This document shows, one piece after another, positions 1 to 10,003 of a stretch of 64,000 nt of DNA (positions within the stretch are counted from its first letter, which is position 1; each line of letters starts with the position of its first letter). This DNA comes from Variovorax sp. RA8. Lineage in GTDB: Bacteria > Pseudomonadota > Gammaproteobacteria > Burkholderiales > Burkholderiaceae_C. The position numbers were made by a program, and so were the translations under genes. The stretch spans positions 6,386,001-6,450,000 of the forward strand of contig NZ_LR594662.1 in NCBI RefSeq assembly GCF_901827175.1, read 5' to 3'. Under the pieces are notes generated by a model. It ran no database searches. It was given only the letters and a program-made list of their open reading frames with translations, and was not told the origin of the DNA.

Positions 1-1
1 G

Positions 2-3000
2 AACGTGCTCATCCCCTTTCCGGGCGCCGGCGTGCGGGACGTGGAGCAGATGGTGGCCGGCCCGGCCGAACAGGTGCTGGGGCAGATCGCGGGCGTCGAG
101 CACGTGATGTCCGTGTCGCGCCCAGGGGTGGCGGTGATCACGGTGCAGTTCAAGGTGGGGGTGCCGCGCACCGAAGCGCTCGTGCGCCTGTACGACACGG
201 TCAACGCGAATGCCGACTGGCTGCCCAAGGGTCTTGGCGTGCTCGATCCGATCGTCAAGCCCAAGGGCATCGACGACGTGCCGATCGTGACGCTGACGCT
301 CTTCAGCAAGAATGCCGCTGTCGGCCCCTACGACCTGGAGCGCGTGGCTCACAGCATCGAGGCCGACCTGAAGCGCGTGGCGGGCACCCGCGAGGTGAGC
401 ACCATCGCCGGAGCGGGCCGCGCCGTGCTCGTCGAGCTCGACCCCGCGCGCATGTCGGGCGCCGGCGTCACTGTGTCCGACATGCGCAGCGCGCTGCTGT
501 CCGCCAGCCTCGGGCTGCCGGTCGGAGAGCTGGTCTCGGGGAACCAGGCCGTGGCCATCGAGTCCGGTCCGTTCCTGCGGCAAGCGAGCGAGGTCGGCGA
601 ACTGGTCGTCGGCGTGCGCGGCGGCAAGCCGGTGTTCCTGCGCGACGTGGCCACGGTGCGCGACGGCCCGCTGCCGCCCAGCCGCTACGTCTGGCATGGC
701 GAGGCCGGCAAGGAGGGCGCCGCTCCATCGGAGTATCCGGCGGTCACCCTTTCGATCACCAAGAAGCCGGGCGAGAACGCCATCGATGTCGCCAACGCCG
801 TGATGCGACGCGTCGATGTTCTTCGCAACACGGTGATCCCCGCCGACGTGCGGGTTGCCGAAACGCGCAACTATGGCGCCACGGCCAACGACAAGGCGCA
901 GAAGCTGATCCAGAAGCTCCTGTTCGCCACCGCCTCGGTGGTGGCGCTGGTGTTCCTCGCGCTGGGGCGGCGGGAAGCGGCGATCGTCGGCGCTGCAGTG
1001 ATCCTGACGTTGACGGTCACGCTCTTCGCGTCCTGGGCCTGGGGCTTCACGTTGAACCGGGTGTCGCTGTTCGCGCTGATCTTCTCGATCGGCATCCTGG
1101 TCGACGATGCGATCGTCGTGGTCGAGAACATTCACCGCCACCAGCAGCTGCATCCCGAACGAACGTTGGCGCAGATCATCCCGGGCGCGGTGGACGAAGT
1201 GGGCGGGCCGACCATCCTGGCCACGCTGACGGTGATCGCCGCGCTGCTGCCGATGGCCTTCGTCTCGGGCTTGATGGGCCCTTACATGAGCCCGATCCCG
1301 ATCAACGCGAGCATGGGCATGCTGCTGTCGCTGGCGATCGCCTTCGTCGTCACGCCTTGGCTGGCGCGCCTCTGGTTGAAGGCGGCGCCGGCCCACGCGG
1401 CCGAGGCCGACGGCCACAAGACGGCTCACGGCCTGGCTGCCAAGCTCGGGCCGCTGTTCGAACGGGCGTTCCGCCCGCTGCTCGACGAACGGCACGGCTC
1501 GCGCAATCGCCGCCTGCTCGTCGCGGGTATCGGCGTCCTGATTGCGCTCTCGCTCGTGCTGCCTGCCATCGGCCTGGTCCAGCTGAAGATGCTGCCCTTC
1601 GACAACAAGTCGGAGTTCCAGGTGGTGGTCGACATGCCGGCCGGGACCCCCGTCGAACAGACGGCCGCGGCGCTGCAGGAGCTGGGCGCCTACCTGGCCA
1701 CCGTGCCGGAGGTGACCGACTACCAGGCCTATGCCGGCACCGCCGCGCCCATCAACTTCAATGGACTGGTGCGCCAGTACTACCTGCGCGCCGGCGGCGA
1801 AGTCGGCGATCTCCAGGTGAACCTGGTCGACAAGCACCAGCGCGAGGCGCAGAGCCACGCGATCGCCACCCGCGTGCGGCCCGCGCTCCAGAAGATCGGC
1901 GAGCGCTTCGGCGCCAACATCAAGGTGGTGGAAGTGCCCCCGGGCCCGCCGGTGCTGTCGCCGATCGTGGCCGAGATCTACGGGCCCGAGATCGAAGGGC
2001 GGCAACAGGTGGCCAAGGCGGTACGCGCCGTGTTCGAGAAGACGCCCGGGCTGGTGGACGTCGATGACAGCAGCATCGCCGCGGCGCCCAGGACCCTGCT
2101 GCTGGTCGACCGCCAGAAGGCGGCGATGCTGGGCGTGCCCCAGCAGGCCATCGTGACCACGCTTCGCACAGGCCTCGCCGGCGAAGCCACGGCTTACCTG
2201 CACGACCAGAGCAAGTACCCCGCCGCCGCGACCCTGCAGCTGCCCGCCGAGCGCCAGGGCGACCTGAACACGCTGCTGCAGCTCACGGTGCGCAGCGCCG
2301 CGGGCAACCTGGTGCCCATTCGGGAACTGGTCAAGGTGACGGACACCGTGCGCGAGCAGCCGCTCTACCACAAGGACCTGCTGCCGGTGAACTACGTCGT
2401 CGCCGACATGGCCGGGAAGATCGACAGCCCGCTCTATGGCGTGGCTTCGATGCGCAGTGAACTGGCCGCGATCGCGACGCCGGGCGGAGGGACACTGGTC
2501 GAATACTTCATCCGCCAGCCCGAGGACGCCTACCGCGACTACGCGCTCAAGTGGGACGGCGAGTGGCAGATCACCTACGAGACCTTCCGCGACATGGGCG
2601 CGGCCTATGCCGTCGGCCTGGTGCTGATCTACCTGTTGGTCGTGGCGCAGTTCGGCTCGTACCTGACGCCGCTGATCATCATGGCACCGATTCCGCTGAC
2701 CATCGTCGGCGTGATGCCCGGCCATGCGCTGCTGAACGCGCAGTACACGGCGACCAGCATGATCGGGATGATCGCGCTGGCCGGGATCATCGTGCGCAAC
2801 TCGATCCTGCTGGTCGACTTCATCAACCTGCAGGTGCGCGAGGGGATGCCGTTCAAGGAGGCCATCGTGCACTCCGCCATCACCCGGGCCCAGCCGATCA
2901 TGCTGACCGGCCTGTCGGCCATGCTCGGCGCCTTCTTCATTCTCGACGACCCGATCTTCAACGGGCTGGCGATCTCGCTGATCTTCGGCATCTTCGTCTC

Positions 3001-3133
3001 GACGGTGTTGACGCTGGTCGTCATCCCGATCCTCTACTACGTCGCGTATCGCAACCGTCTGGGCGCGATCACGGGGTCTGCGGCACCAGGCCGGACATCT
3101 TTCATCGTGCCACCTCAAGGAGCTTCCTCATGA
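2..3133 (+). CDS. RND efflux permease (AcrB/HAE-type), 5' end outside window
   Basis: Inner-membrane, proton-driven pump subunit of a tripartite efflux system. The reading frame is open at base 2 and the visible protein already starts inside the first porter region, so roughly 40-50 N-terminal residues (first membrane helix) lie upstream. The motif GILVDDAIVVVENI around residue 360 carries the paired Asp of membrane segment 4 used for proton relay in HAE-type pumps. A second hydrophobic block near residues 870-1020 completes the usual two-half layout. The stop codon overlaps the ATG of the next gene (ATGA), so the two are translationally coupled. The membrane fusion protein is expected just upstream, outside the window. 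Family is firm; substrate cannot be read from sequence, although the downstream SQR-like gene hints at sulfur or electrophile stress. Confidence 0.93.
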   Translation, partial: NVLIPFPGAGVRDVEQMVAGPAEQVLGQIAGVEHVMSVSRPGVAVITVQFKVGVPRTEALVRLYDTVNANADWLPKGLGVLDPIVKPKGIDDVPIVTLTLFSKNAAVGPYDLERVAHSIEADLKRVAGTREVSTIAGAGRAVLVELDPARMSGAGVTVSDMRSALLSASLGLPVGELVSGNQAVAIESGPFLRQASEVGELVVGVRGGKPVFLRDVATVRDGPLPPSRYVWHGEAGKEGAAPSEYPAVTLSITKKPGENAIDVANAVMRRVDVLRNTVIPADVRVAETRNYGATANDKAQKLIQKLLFATASVVALVFLALGRREAAIVGAAVILTLTVTLFASWAWGFTLNRVSLFALIFSIGILVDDAIVVVENIHRHQQLHPERTLAQIIPGAVDEVGGPTILATLTVIAALLPMAFVSGLMGPYMSPIPINASMGMLLSLAIAFVVTPWLARLWLKAAPAHAAEADGHKTAHGLAAKLGPLFERAFRPLLDERHGSRNRRLLVAGIGVLIALSLVLPAIGLVQLKMLPFDNKSEFQVVVDMPAGTPVEQTAAALQELGAYLATVPEVTDYQAYAGTAAPINFNGLVRQYYLRAGGEVGDLQVNLVDKHQREAQSHAIATRVRPALQKIGERFGANIKVVEVPPGPPVLSPIVAEIYGPEIEGRQQVAKAVRAVFEKTPGLVDVDDSSIAAAPRTLLLVDRQKAAMLGVPQQAIVTTLRTGLAGEATAYLHDQSKYPAAATLQLPAERQGDLNTLLQLTVRSAAGNLVPIRELVKVTDTVREQPLYHKDLLPVNYVVADMAGKIDSPLYGVASMRSELAAIATPGGGTLVEYFIRQPEDAYRDYALKWDGEWQITYETFRDMGAAYAVGLVLIYLLVVAQFGSYLTPLIIMAPIPLTIVGVMPGHALLNAQYTATSMIGMIALAGIIVRNSILLVDFINLQVREGMPFKEAIVHSAITRAQPIMLTGLSAMLGAFFILDDPIFNGLAISLIFGIFVSTVLTLVVIPILYYVAYRNRLGAITGSAAPGRTSFIVPPQGASS

Positions 3134-3339
3134 CCTCATGGCAACTCGTGCGTCTCGTCGCCGGTTCGTTCATCTTGCTGTCGCTGGCGCTGGGCATCCC
3201 CGGCAGCCCGATCTTCGTCAGTTCCTGGTGGCTGGCATTCACCGCCTTCGTCGGCGTGAACCTGCTGCAGAGTTCACTGACGAAGTGGTGCCTCATGGAG
3301 ACGATCATGCGCAAGCTCGGCGCGAAACCGGGCGCCTGA
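3130..3339 (+). CDS. DUF2892 small membrane protein (YgaP-like transmembrane domain)
   Basis: A 69-residue protein with two hydrophobic helices (about residues 7-28 and 31-50) separated by a short Gly/Pro turn, and a basic C-terminus. This matches the DUF2892 domain, found alone or fused to a rhodanese in E. coli YgaP. Its ATG overlaps the TGA of the RND gene, and a GTG-started tolC-type gene begins 3 nt after its stop, so it sits inside the efflux operon. DUF2892 proteins often accompany sulfur-transfer genes, which fits the SQR-like gene two positions downstream. The exact function is unknown. Confidence 0.8.
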   Translation: MTSWQLVRLVAGSFILLSLALGIPGSPIFVSSWWLAFTAFVGVNLLQSSLTKWCLMETIMRKLGAKPGA

Positions 3340-3341
3340 GC

Positions 3342-4754
3342 GTGGCTGCCCGGCGGTTCTCGGCCCTGCAAGGCTGTCTCGTCGCCGGCGCGATGGCGCT
3401 CGCCTGCATTTCGCCGGCCACCCATGCGGCGGACCTGATCGAAGCCCTGCAGGCGGCCGAGCGCGCCGACATGGACCACGCCGTCGCACGAGCCGCCCAC
3501 GAGGCCGCGCTGCCGCGGCGCGACCAGGCCGCGGCACTCTGGCGGCCGCGCGTCGAGGCGACGGCGTCGACCGGCTTCGGCACCCACGAGACGCAGACCC
3601 GTGGTGCGCAGTTCTCCACACCCGCGTTCGGCGTGTCGAACAACGTGAACTTCAACACCTCGATCCGCGGAGGCACGGCCGGCCGCTGGGCGATCACCGC
3701 AAGCCAGCCTCTCTACAACCCCGGGCGGCGTGCGCAGCAGCGATTGCTCGGCCTCTCGGTCGACCGGTCCGACCTCGAGTGGCAGTCTGCCCGGCAGTCG
3801 CTGATGCTGCGCGTGGCGCAACGCTATTTCGACCTCGCGCTGGCCGAGGAGTCGCTGCGCGTACTGAAGCTCCAGCTGGATGCCGTGCAACGCGCGTCGA
3901 CCGAAGCGAAGGACCGCTTCACCCTGGGATCGACGCCGGTCACCGACACCTACGAGACAGGCGCACGCCTCGCCGGCGTCCGGGCGCAGGTGCTGGCAGC
4001 CGAGAGCGATGTGCAGCTCAAGCGCAATCTGCTGGCCGACAGTACCGGACTGCCCGCCGCGACGCTGTCGACCCGCTTGCCGGCCGGCCGTTCCGCGGAC
4101 GCGCGGCCGAGGCCGCTGGAGGCATGGCTGGCCGATGCCCAGTCTGGCAACCCCGACGTCCGCATACAGGAACTGGCGGCCGAAGTCGCGAAGCAGGAAG
4201 CGTCCAGATTCAGCTTTCAATCATCCGTCGCGGTCGATGTCATCGCGCAGGCCTCGCGCGAACGACTCAGCGGCAGCGGCGATTTCGGCTCGGCCTCCAA
4301 CAGGGGAACGGACCGAATGATCGGCGTGCAGGTCTCCGTGCCCCTGTTCACCGGCGGCTACCGAAGCGCCCAGCAGGAAGAGGCCCTGCGCCTCGCCGAC
4401 AAGGCGGCCACGGAAGCGGATCGCAGCCGGCAGGTGACGGCACAGCAGGTGCGGTCCGCCTGGCTGGGCCTGAGCGTCGGTGCCGAACGGGTGCACGCCC
4501 TCGCCGATGGCGTGAAGGCGAGCGAGGCGCGGCGCGATGCAACCCATCTGGGGCACCAGGTCGGCGAGCGCACCACCCTGGACCTGCTCAACGCCGAGAA
4601 CGATACGGCTGCCGCCCGCCTTGCGCTGGTGCAGGCCCGCGCGGGACTGCTGATGGATCGGCTGCGGCTCGCGGCGCTCGTCGGGCAGCTCGATGACGAT
4701 GCCTGGCGCTCGGTCAATGAAGATCTCGAGCCGGTCTCGTCGCCGCGGCAGTGA
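3342..4754 (+). CDS. TolC family outer membrane efflux protein
   Basis: A 470-residue outer membrane channel partner for the RND pump. I chose the GTG at 3342, because it gives an Arg-containing N-terminus followed by a hydrophobic stretch and an Ala-x-Ala cleavage-like site (THAAD); an internal ATG at 3393 would leave a truncated signal peptide. The protein then shows two long alpha-helical repeats with heptad-like Ala/Leu/Gln content (residues about 40-240 and 260-450), as in TolC, including the repeat-type segments near EAKDRFTLGSTPVTD and HLGHQVGERTTLDLLNAEND. It lies 3 nt behind the DUF2892 gene and completes the membrane-spanning pump. Confidence 0.88.
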   Translation: MAARRFSALQGCLVAGAMALACISPATHAADLIEALQAAERADMDHAVARAAHEAALPRRDQAAALWRPRVEATASTGFGTHETQTRGAQFSTPAFGVSNNVNFNTSIRGGTAGRWAITASQPLYNPGRRAQQRLLGLSVDRSDLEWQSARQSLMLRVAQRYFDLALAEESLRVLKLQLDAVQRASTEAKDRFTLGSTPVTDTYETGARLAGVRAQVLAAESDVQLKRNLLADSTGLPAATLSTRLPAGRSADARPRPLEAWLADAQSGNPDVRIQELAAEVAKQEASRFSFQSSVAVDVIAQASRERLSGSGDFGSASNRGTDRMIGVQVSVPLFTGGYRSAQQEEALRLADKAATEADRSRQVTAQQVRSAWLGLSVGAERVHALADGVKASEARRDATHLGHQVGERTTLDLLNAENDTAAARLALVQARAGLLMDRLRLAALVGQLDDDAWRSVNEDLEPVSSPRQ

Positions 4755-6092
<1,338 letters not shown>

Positions 6093-6146
6093 GGCGGCTG
6101 AACCGGGAGGCGAGCGGGTTGCAGGCTGGCGCCCGGTGAAGCCGCC
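6093..6146 (+). terminator. Possible 3' UTR stem-loop after the SQR-like gene
   Basis: Immediately after the stop codon, GGCGGCT (6093-6099) can pair with AGCCGCC (6140-6146), and ACCGGG (6102-6107) with CCCGGT (6132-6137). The two helices are separated by a symmetric GA/GA internal step. There is no T-tract, so it is either a Rho-type 3' end, an mRNA-stabilising structure or chance in GC-rich DNA. Confidence 0.4.
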
Positions 6147-6177
6147 ACGCCATGGCTCGAGCCGTTAGCATTCGGCC

Positions 6178-7071
6178 ATGAGCATCCTTGTGGGAACCGC
6201 CTCGTGGACTGACAAGACACTCATCGAGTGCGGGCGCTTCTATCCGAAGGAAGTGAAGACCCCCGAGGCGCGGCTGCGCTACTACGCGTCGATCTTCCCC
6301 CTGGTCGAGGTCGATTCCAGCTACTACGGCATCCCCGCGCCCGCCAATGCGAACAACTGGGCCGAGCGCACGCCCGAGCACTTCACCTTCAACATCAAGG
6401 CCTTCCGCCTCTTCACCGGCCACCAGACCGACCCGAAGGTGCTGCACAAGGACATCAGGGAAGCGCTGGGCTCGACCAAGACGCTCTATTACCGCAGCAC
6501 CCCACCCGCGATCCGCGACGAGTTGTGGCGCCGCTTCATCGACGCGATCTCGCCGCTCAGGAATGCCGGCAAGCTCGGCCTGGTGCACTTCCAGTTTCCG
6601 CCCTGGCTGCAATGCAACCGCGAAGGGCATGCGCACGTCGCAAACTGCATCGAGATGATGGCGGGCCATACCTGCAGCGTCGAATTCCGGCACGCGTCTT
6701 GGTGGACCGAAGCGCAACGCGGCGGCACAATTGACTTCCTGCGCGAGCTGCACGCCGTGCACACCATCGTCGACGGGCCGCAGGGCTTCGCCAACAGCGT
6801 GCCCATGCTGGCCGAGACCACGAACCCCGACTACGCGCTGGTGCGCCTGCATGGGCGCAACGTGGACACCTACAACATGAAAGGCGCGGCCTCGGCGGCC
6901 GAGCGCTTCGACTACGACTACCCTGACCAGGAACTGCGCGAGATCATGTCGGAGGTCGTGCGCCTGGCCTACAAGGCCAGGCACACGCACATCATCTTCA
7001 ACAACTGCGACGAGGACAAAGGGCAGCGCAACGGGATCTCGTTCATGAAGATGCTGTTGGCGCACGGCTGA
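6178..7071 (+). CDS. DUF72 (YecE-like) TIM-barrel protein
   Basis: A 297-residue protein with the hallmarks of DUF72. It opens with ILVGTASWTDKTL, has the VEVDSSYYGIPAP segment near residue 45, FNIKAFRLFTGH near 75, and the VEFRHASWW segment near residue 165, followed by a C-terminal YNNCDEDKG-like stretch. DUF72 adopts a TIM-barrel fold; the biochemical role is not established, although the domain is conserved across bacteria. The gene stands alone 85 nt downstream of the SQR-like gene and is separated from the next gene by 154 nt. The start ATG at 6178 matches the usual N-terminus of the family. Confidence 0.9.
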   Translation: MSILVGTASWTDKTLIECGRFYPKEVKTPEARLRYYASIFPLVEVDSSYYGIPAPANANNWAERTPEHFTFNIKAFRLFTGHQTDPKVLHKDIREALGSTKTLYYRSTPPAIRDELWRRFIDAISPLRNAGKLGLVHFQFPPWLQCNREGHAHVANCIEMMAGHTCSVEFRHASWWTEAQRGGTIDFLRELHAVHTIVDGPQGFANSVPMLAETTNPDYALVRLHGRNVDTYNMKGAASAAERFDYDYPDQELREIMSEVVRLAYKARHTHIIFNNCDEDKGQRNGISFMKMLLAHG

Positions 7072-7225
7072 ATGGCGGCGATTGAAGACCAAGGACACAG
7101 CCGAATATCGCAACCCTCGGCGGCCCGTTCGTAAAACGCCTTCGGCTCAAGGGTGAAATGCAGGGTGTGCCGTCGACATCCGCTCAAAATGTCGGCCGAC
7201 CACCCAAGCCGAAAGGAGCGTATGC

Positions 7226-7654
7226 ATGGATACACAGGAGTTGCACCGCGGCCGCCTGATCGATCACATCCAGCTCGTCGTGCGCGATCTCGCCGCGAGC
7301 CAGGCGTTCTACGCGGGCGTCTTCGAGGTGCTGAAGATACCGATGGGCGGCACTGGCGAGGGCTATTTCTGGGCCGATGAGCTTTTCGTGTCGACCACCG
7401 ACAGCGAGGCAGCCCAGGGCCGGCTGACCGGACGCCACCATCTCGCCTTCCAGGCCCAGGACAGGGCGACGGTCGATGCGTTCTACAACGCCGCGCTCGC
7501 GCATGGCGGCATGGATAACGGTGCGCCAGGCGAGCGGCCGTACCACCCCGGCTACTACGCGTGTTTCGTGCTCGACCCCGACGGCAACAACATCGAGGCC
7601 GTGTTCCACGGCGAGGCCCAGCGCAGCGCGCCCTCGGTCAAGGTGACGTTCTGA
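7226..7654 (+). CDS. VOC family (glyoxalase/bleomycin resistance-like) protein
   Basis: A 142-residue vicinal-oxygen-chelate protein. The N-terminal IDHIQLVVRDLAASQAFY is the first beta-alpha-beta unit with a metal-ligand His, GRHHLAFQA near residue 70 gives the second, and NNIEAVFHG near residue 125 contributes the Glu. Such proteins are metal-dependent isomerases, lyases or dioxygenases; the substrate cannot be inferred. A good ribosome site (AAAGGAG at 7212-7218) fixes the start at 7226. A perfect 10-bp palindrome, GTCGGCCGAC (7191-7200), sits just upstream of it. No operon partner on this strand; the next gene is convergent. Confidence 0.85.
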   Translation: MDTQELHRGRLIDHIQLVVRDLAASQAFYAGVFEVLKIPMGGTGEGYFWADELFVSTTDSEAAQGRLTGRHHLAFQAQDRATVDAFYNAALAHGGMDNGAPGERPYHPGYYACFVLDPDGNNIEAVFHGEAQRSAPSVKVTF

Positions 7655-7750
7655 TCCGTGACGCTCTGATCCTGCGCATCGCACGGCTTCGCAAGCGACG
7701 GCGCGGCGGCCCTTCGTGGAGCTTTGCGCACCCGCCCCCGACACCCCAGG

Positions 7751-8563
7751 CTACTGGCCGGAAAAGAGCGCGCAGACCTGCTCGAACAAGGGGCCGCCAG
7801 GTGCCGCAAACTGACGCAGCAGCCCGAAGTGATCGGCTCGGGGCGCGACGTACAAGGCGCTCTGGTTGCCCGCGCTGCTCCACGCATCGTGAAGGCGCCG
7901 GCTTTGCTCGATGAAGGCCGGCGTTTCCTCGTCTCCGACAACGACCAGCGCCGGCGACAGTTTCGCGCGAATGCGATGAATGGGAGAGCAGGCCGCCGCA
8001 GTTGCAGGATCGAGCTGGAGCTTCTGGTTGAGCGAAGTCTCAACGAGGGGCGCGAGGTCGAAGATGCCACTCATGGCGACGATGCCGGCGAGATCTCCGG
8101 CATCGGCAAGTGCAAGCTCGACGGCGATATGGGCGCCCGCCGAGTGCCCCGACAGGACCAGGGGCACGCCATCGGCATCGCCCGCGGTCGCCCGCGCGCG
8201 GATTGCCGGTACGCAGGCCTTCGCTGCCTCGATGAGTTCGGGGAGCGACACGGTCGGACACAGCGGATAGTTGACCAGCGCGACATTCAGCCCCGCAGCC
8301 GTGAAGGCGGGCGCGATGAAGCGGAAGGTCGACTTGTCCCGTGATTGCCAGTACCCCGCATGGAAGTAGGCCAGCGTGCCCCGCGGGCTCCTGCGCGCCG
8401 TGAAGAAGTCGAAGGTCTGGCGCTCCAGCGGGCCGTAGCGCACATCCAGCGCACAGGATTCGGTGGTCGTGGCTGCCTGGCTCTCTGCCTCGAACTCGGC
8501 GAGCAGCGCCGCAAAGCTCGCGCGCGATTGGCCCTCGACGTACTGGAACTGAAGGTCGTCCAC
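7751..8563 (-). CDS. Alpha/beta hydrolase, kynurenine formamidase/esterase type
   Basis: A 270-residue alpha/beta hydrolase. HAGYW near residue 68 is the oxyanion-hole motif in the position of the HGGYW of kynurenine formamidase-like enzymes (second Gly replaced by Ala). GHSAGAH near residue 138 carries the nucleophilic Ser, VGDEET near 218 the acid, and ADHFG near 247 the His. The start is GTG, only 4 nt after the stop of the upstream Bug gene, so it is the last gene of the sulfatase operon. The likely role is hydrolysing an amide or ester in the compound handled by that operon. True arylformamidase activity in tryptophan degradation is possible but no kyn genes are nearby. Confidence 0.85.
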   Translation of the reverse strand: MDDLQFQYVEGQSRASFAALLAEFEAESQAATTTESCALDVRYGPLERQTFDFFTARRSPRGTLAYFHAGYWQSRDKSTFRFIAPAFTAAGLNVALVNYPLCPTVSLPELIEAAKACVPAIRARATAGDADGVPLVLSGHSAGAHIAVELALADAGDLAGIVAMSGIFDLAPLVETSLNQKLQLDPATAAACSPIHRIRAKLSPALVVVGDEETPAFIEQSRRLHDAWSSAGNQSALYVAPRADHFGLLRQFAAPGGPLFEQVCALFSGQ

Positions 8564-8567
8564 GAGG

Positions 8568-9554
8568 TCAGTCGGTCTTGAGGCCGGTGGTCTTCACGAA
8601 CTGCGTCCAGCGTTGCAGCTCGGCGCGCATCAGTGTCGAGAACTGGTCGGGCGAGTTCGGGGGAGCCGCCTCCATGCCGAGCTCCGACAGCTTCTCGCGA
8701 ATTTGGGGCAGTTGCATGATCCGTGTCAGTTCCTCGTTCCACTTGGCGATGATGTCGCGCGGCGTGCCCGCCGGTGCGACGATGCCCTCCCACTCCTTCA
8801 GGTCGAACCCGGGGATGCCGCTCTCGGCCATGGTCGGGACCGAGGGCAGCGCCGCAAGGCGGGCGGGGCTGGTCACGGCCATGGCTCGCAGCTTGCCGGC
8901 GTTCACCAACGGAACGGCGACCGAGGTCGTGGCGAACATCGCCGAGACATAGCCTCCCAGCAGCGCCTGCACCGCTTCCGAAGGTCCCTTGAAAGGCACA
9001 TGGAGCATATCGACTTTGGCGAGTTGCCTGAAGGACTCGCCGATCAGGTGGGCCGGCGAGCCGTTGCCCCCGGAACCATAGCTGAGCTTGCCCGGCTGTG
9101 CCCGCGCGAGTTCCACCAGTTCCTTCGCGCTGCGGGCCGGCACCGAGGGAGGCACCACGAGCACGTTGTAGAGCCACACGAGGTTGGCAATGGGCACGAA
9201 GTCCGCGCTGGTGTCGTAGGGCACCTTGCCGAACAGCGCCGGCAGGACCGTGTGCGTGAGGAACATGACGCCGACCGTGTAGCCGTCGGGCACCGCCTTG
9301 GCCACCGCATCCATGCCGATCATTCCCGTCGCACCGGGCCGGTTGTCGACGATGACCGGCTGCTTCCACGCGTCCTGCAGGCGCTCGGCGACCAGGCGCG
9401 CCAGCACGTCGGGCGGGCTGCCGGGCGGCAGCGGCACGACGATCCTGATGGGCCTGGCGGGATAGCCCTGCGCCCAGGCCGGGAGGGTTGCTGCGGCGAG
9501 AGGCGCGGCACCCAGCGCGCCCAGGATCCGTCTGCGTTGAATCATGATGCTCAT
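8568..9554 (-). CDS. Bug/TctC family periplasmic solute-binding protein
   Basis: A 328-residue tripartite tricarboxylate transporter receptor. It has a signal peptide with Arg residues (QRRRILGALGAAPLAAA, cleavage near AWAQ), then the typical YPARPIRIVVPLPPGSPPD ligand-loop region, PVIVDNRPGATG, and HVPFKG motifs of the Bug fold. Its ATG overlaps the cupin stop (ATGA); an alternative ATG lies 9 nt further in. Bug proteins capture small organic anions in the periplasm. No membrane components are in this operon, so it must share TctAB proteins encoded elsewhere, possibly those at 33.4-35.4 kb. The operon context suggests the ligand is a sulfate ester, a phosphonate ester or its product. Confidence 0.92.
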   Translation of the reverse strand: MSIMIQRRRILGALGAAPLAAATLPAWAQGYPARPIRIVVPLPPGSPPDVLARLVAERLQDAWKQPVIVDNRPGATGMIGMDAVAKAVPDGYTVGVMFLTHTVLPALFGKVPYDTSADFVPIANLVWLYNVLVVPPSVPARSAKELVELARAQPGKLSYGSGGNGSPAHLIGESFRQLAKVDMLHVPFKGPSEAVQALLGGYVSAMFATTSVAVPLVNAGKLRAMAVTSPARLAALPSVPTMAESGIPGFDLKEWEGIVAPAGTPRDIIAKWNEELTRIMQLPQIREKLSELGMEAAPPNSPDQFSTLMRAELQRWTQFVKTTGLKTD

Positions 9555-10003
9555 GCCGCCGATGAAACGGGCGGTGCAAAGATGACGTCGTACTCGCGCG
9601 CCGCAGCCACCACTTCGGCCGGGCTCGACATGTTGTGGATGCGGCGGTAGAGCGCCTGCAGCTTGCCGGCCGGCGTGGCCCAGAAGAGGGCTGTGACCGG
9701 TTCGCCGGTGTTGTTGAAGAAGGCATGCGGAATGCCGCGGGGCATGCGCACCAGGTCGCCGGCGCCGGCCGAGGTCTTCTTGCCCGCCAGCAGGAGATCG
9801 ATGCGGCCATCGAGCACGAAGATGTACTCGTCCTGGTAAGGATGCACGTGCGGCGGCACGAAGGTCTCCACCGGGAAGGTCGCATGCCAGGAGAAGCTGT
9901 CGTCGCTCACCTGCTTGGGCACGTAGACCTGCCCGAGGATGTTCCACGACACGCCGTCCATGCCAGTCTGCGCGCGCGTGATGTCGGGGGTTTCGATGGT
10001 CAT
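9551..10003 (-). CDS. Cupin domain protein
   Basis: A 150-residue single cupin. The first cupin motif PPHVHPYQDEYIFVLDG (about residues 50-66) supplies two His and a Glu for metal binding, and the second region has GIPHAFFNN near residue 90. It is overlapped by 4 bp at both ends: its ATG overlaps the sulfatase stop and its stop overlaps the Bug start, so it is tightly coupled. Small cupins of this kind act as dioxygenases, isomerases or sugar/ligand-binding proteins. Here it probably acts on the same compound as the sulfatase and the hydrolase, but the reaction is not predictable. Confidence 0.85.
   Translation of the reverse strand: MTIETPDITRAQTGMDGVSWNILGQVYVPKQVSDDSFSWHATFPVETFVPPHVHPYQDEYIFVLDGRIDLLLAGKKTSAGAGDLVRMPRGIPHAFFNNTGEPVTALFWATPAGKLQALYRRIHNMSSPAEVVAAAREYDVIFAPPVSSAA

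Noticed and set aside
1357..2067. Long plus-strand frame inside the RND permease gene
   Set aside because: Arg/Pro/Gly-rich shadow of the RND gene in another frame with no protein-like features.
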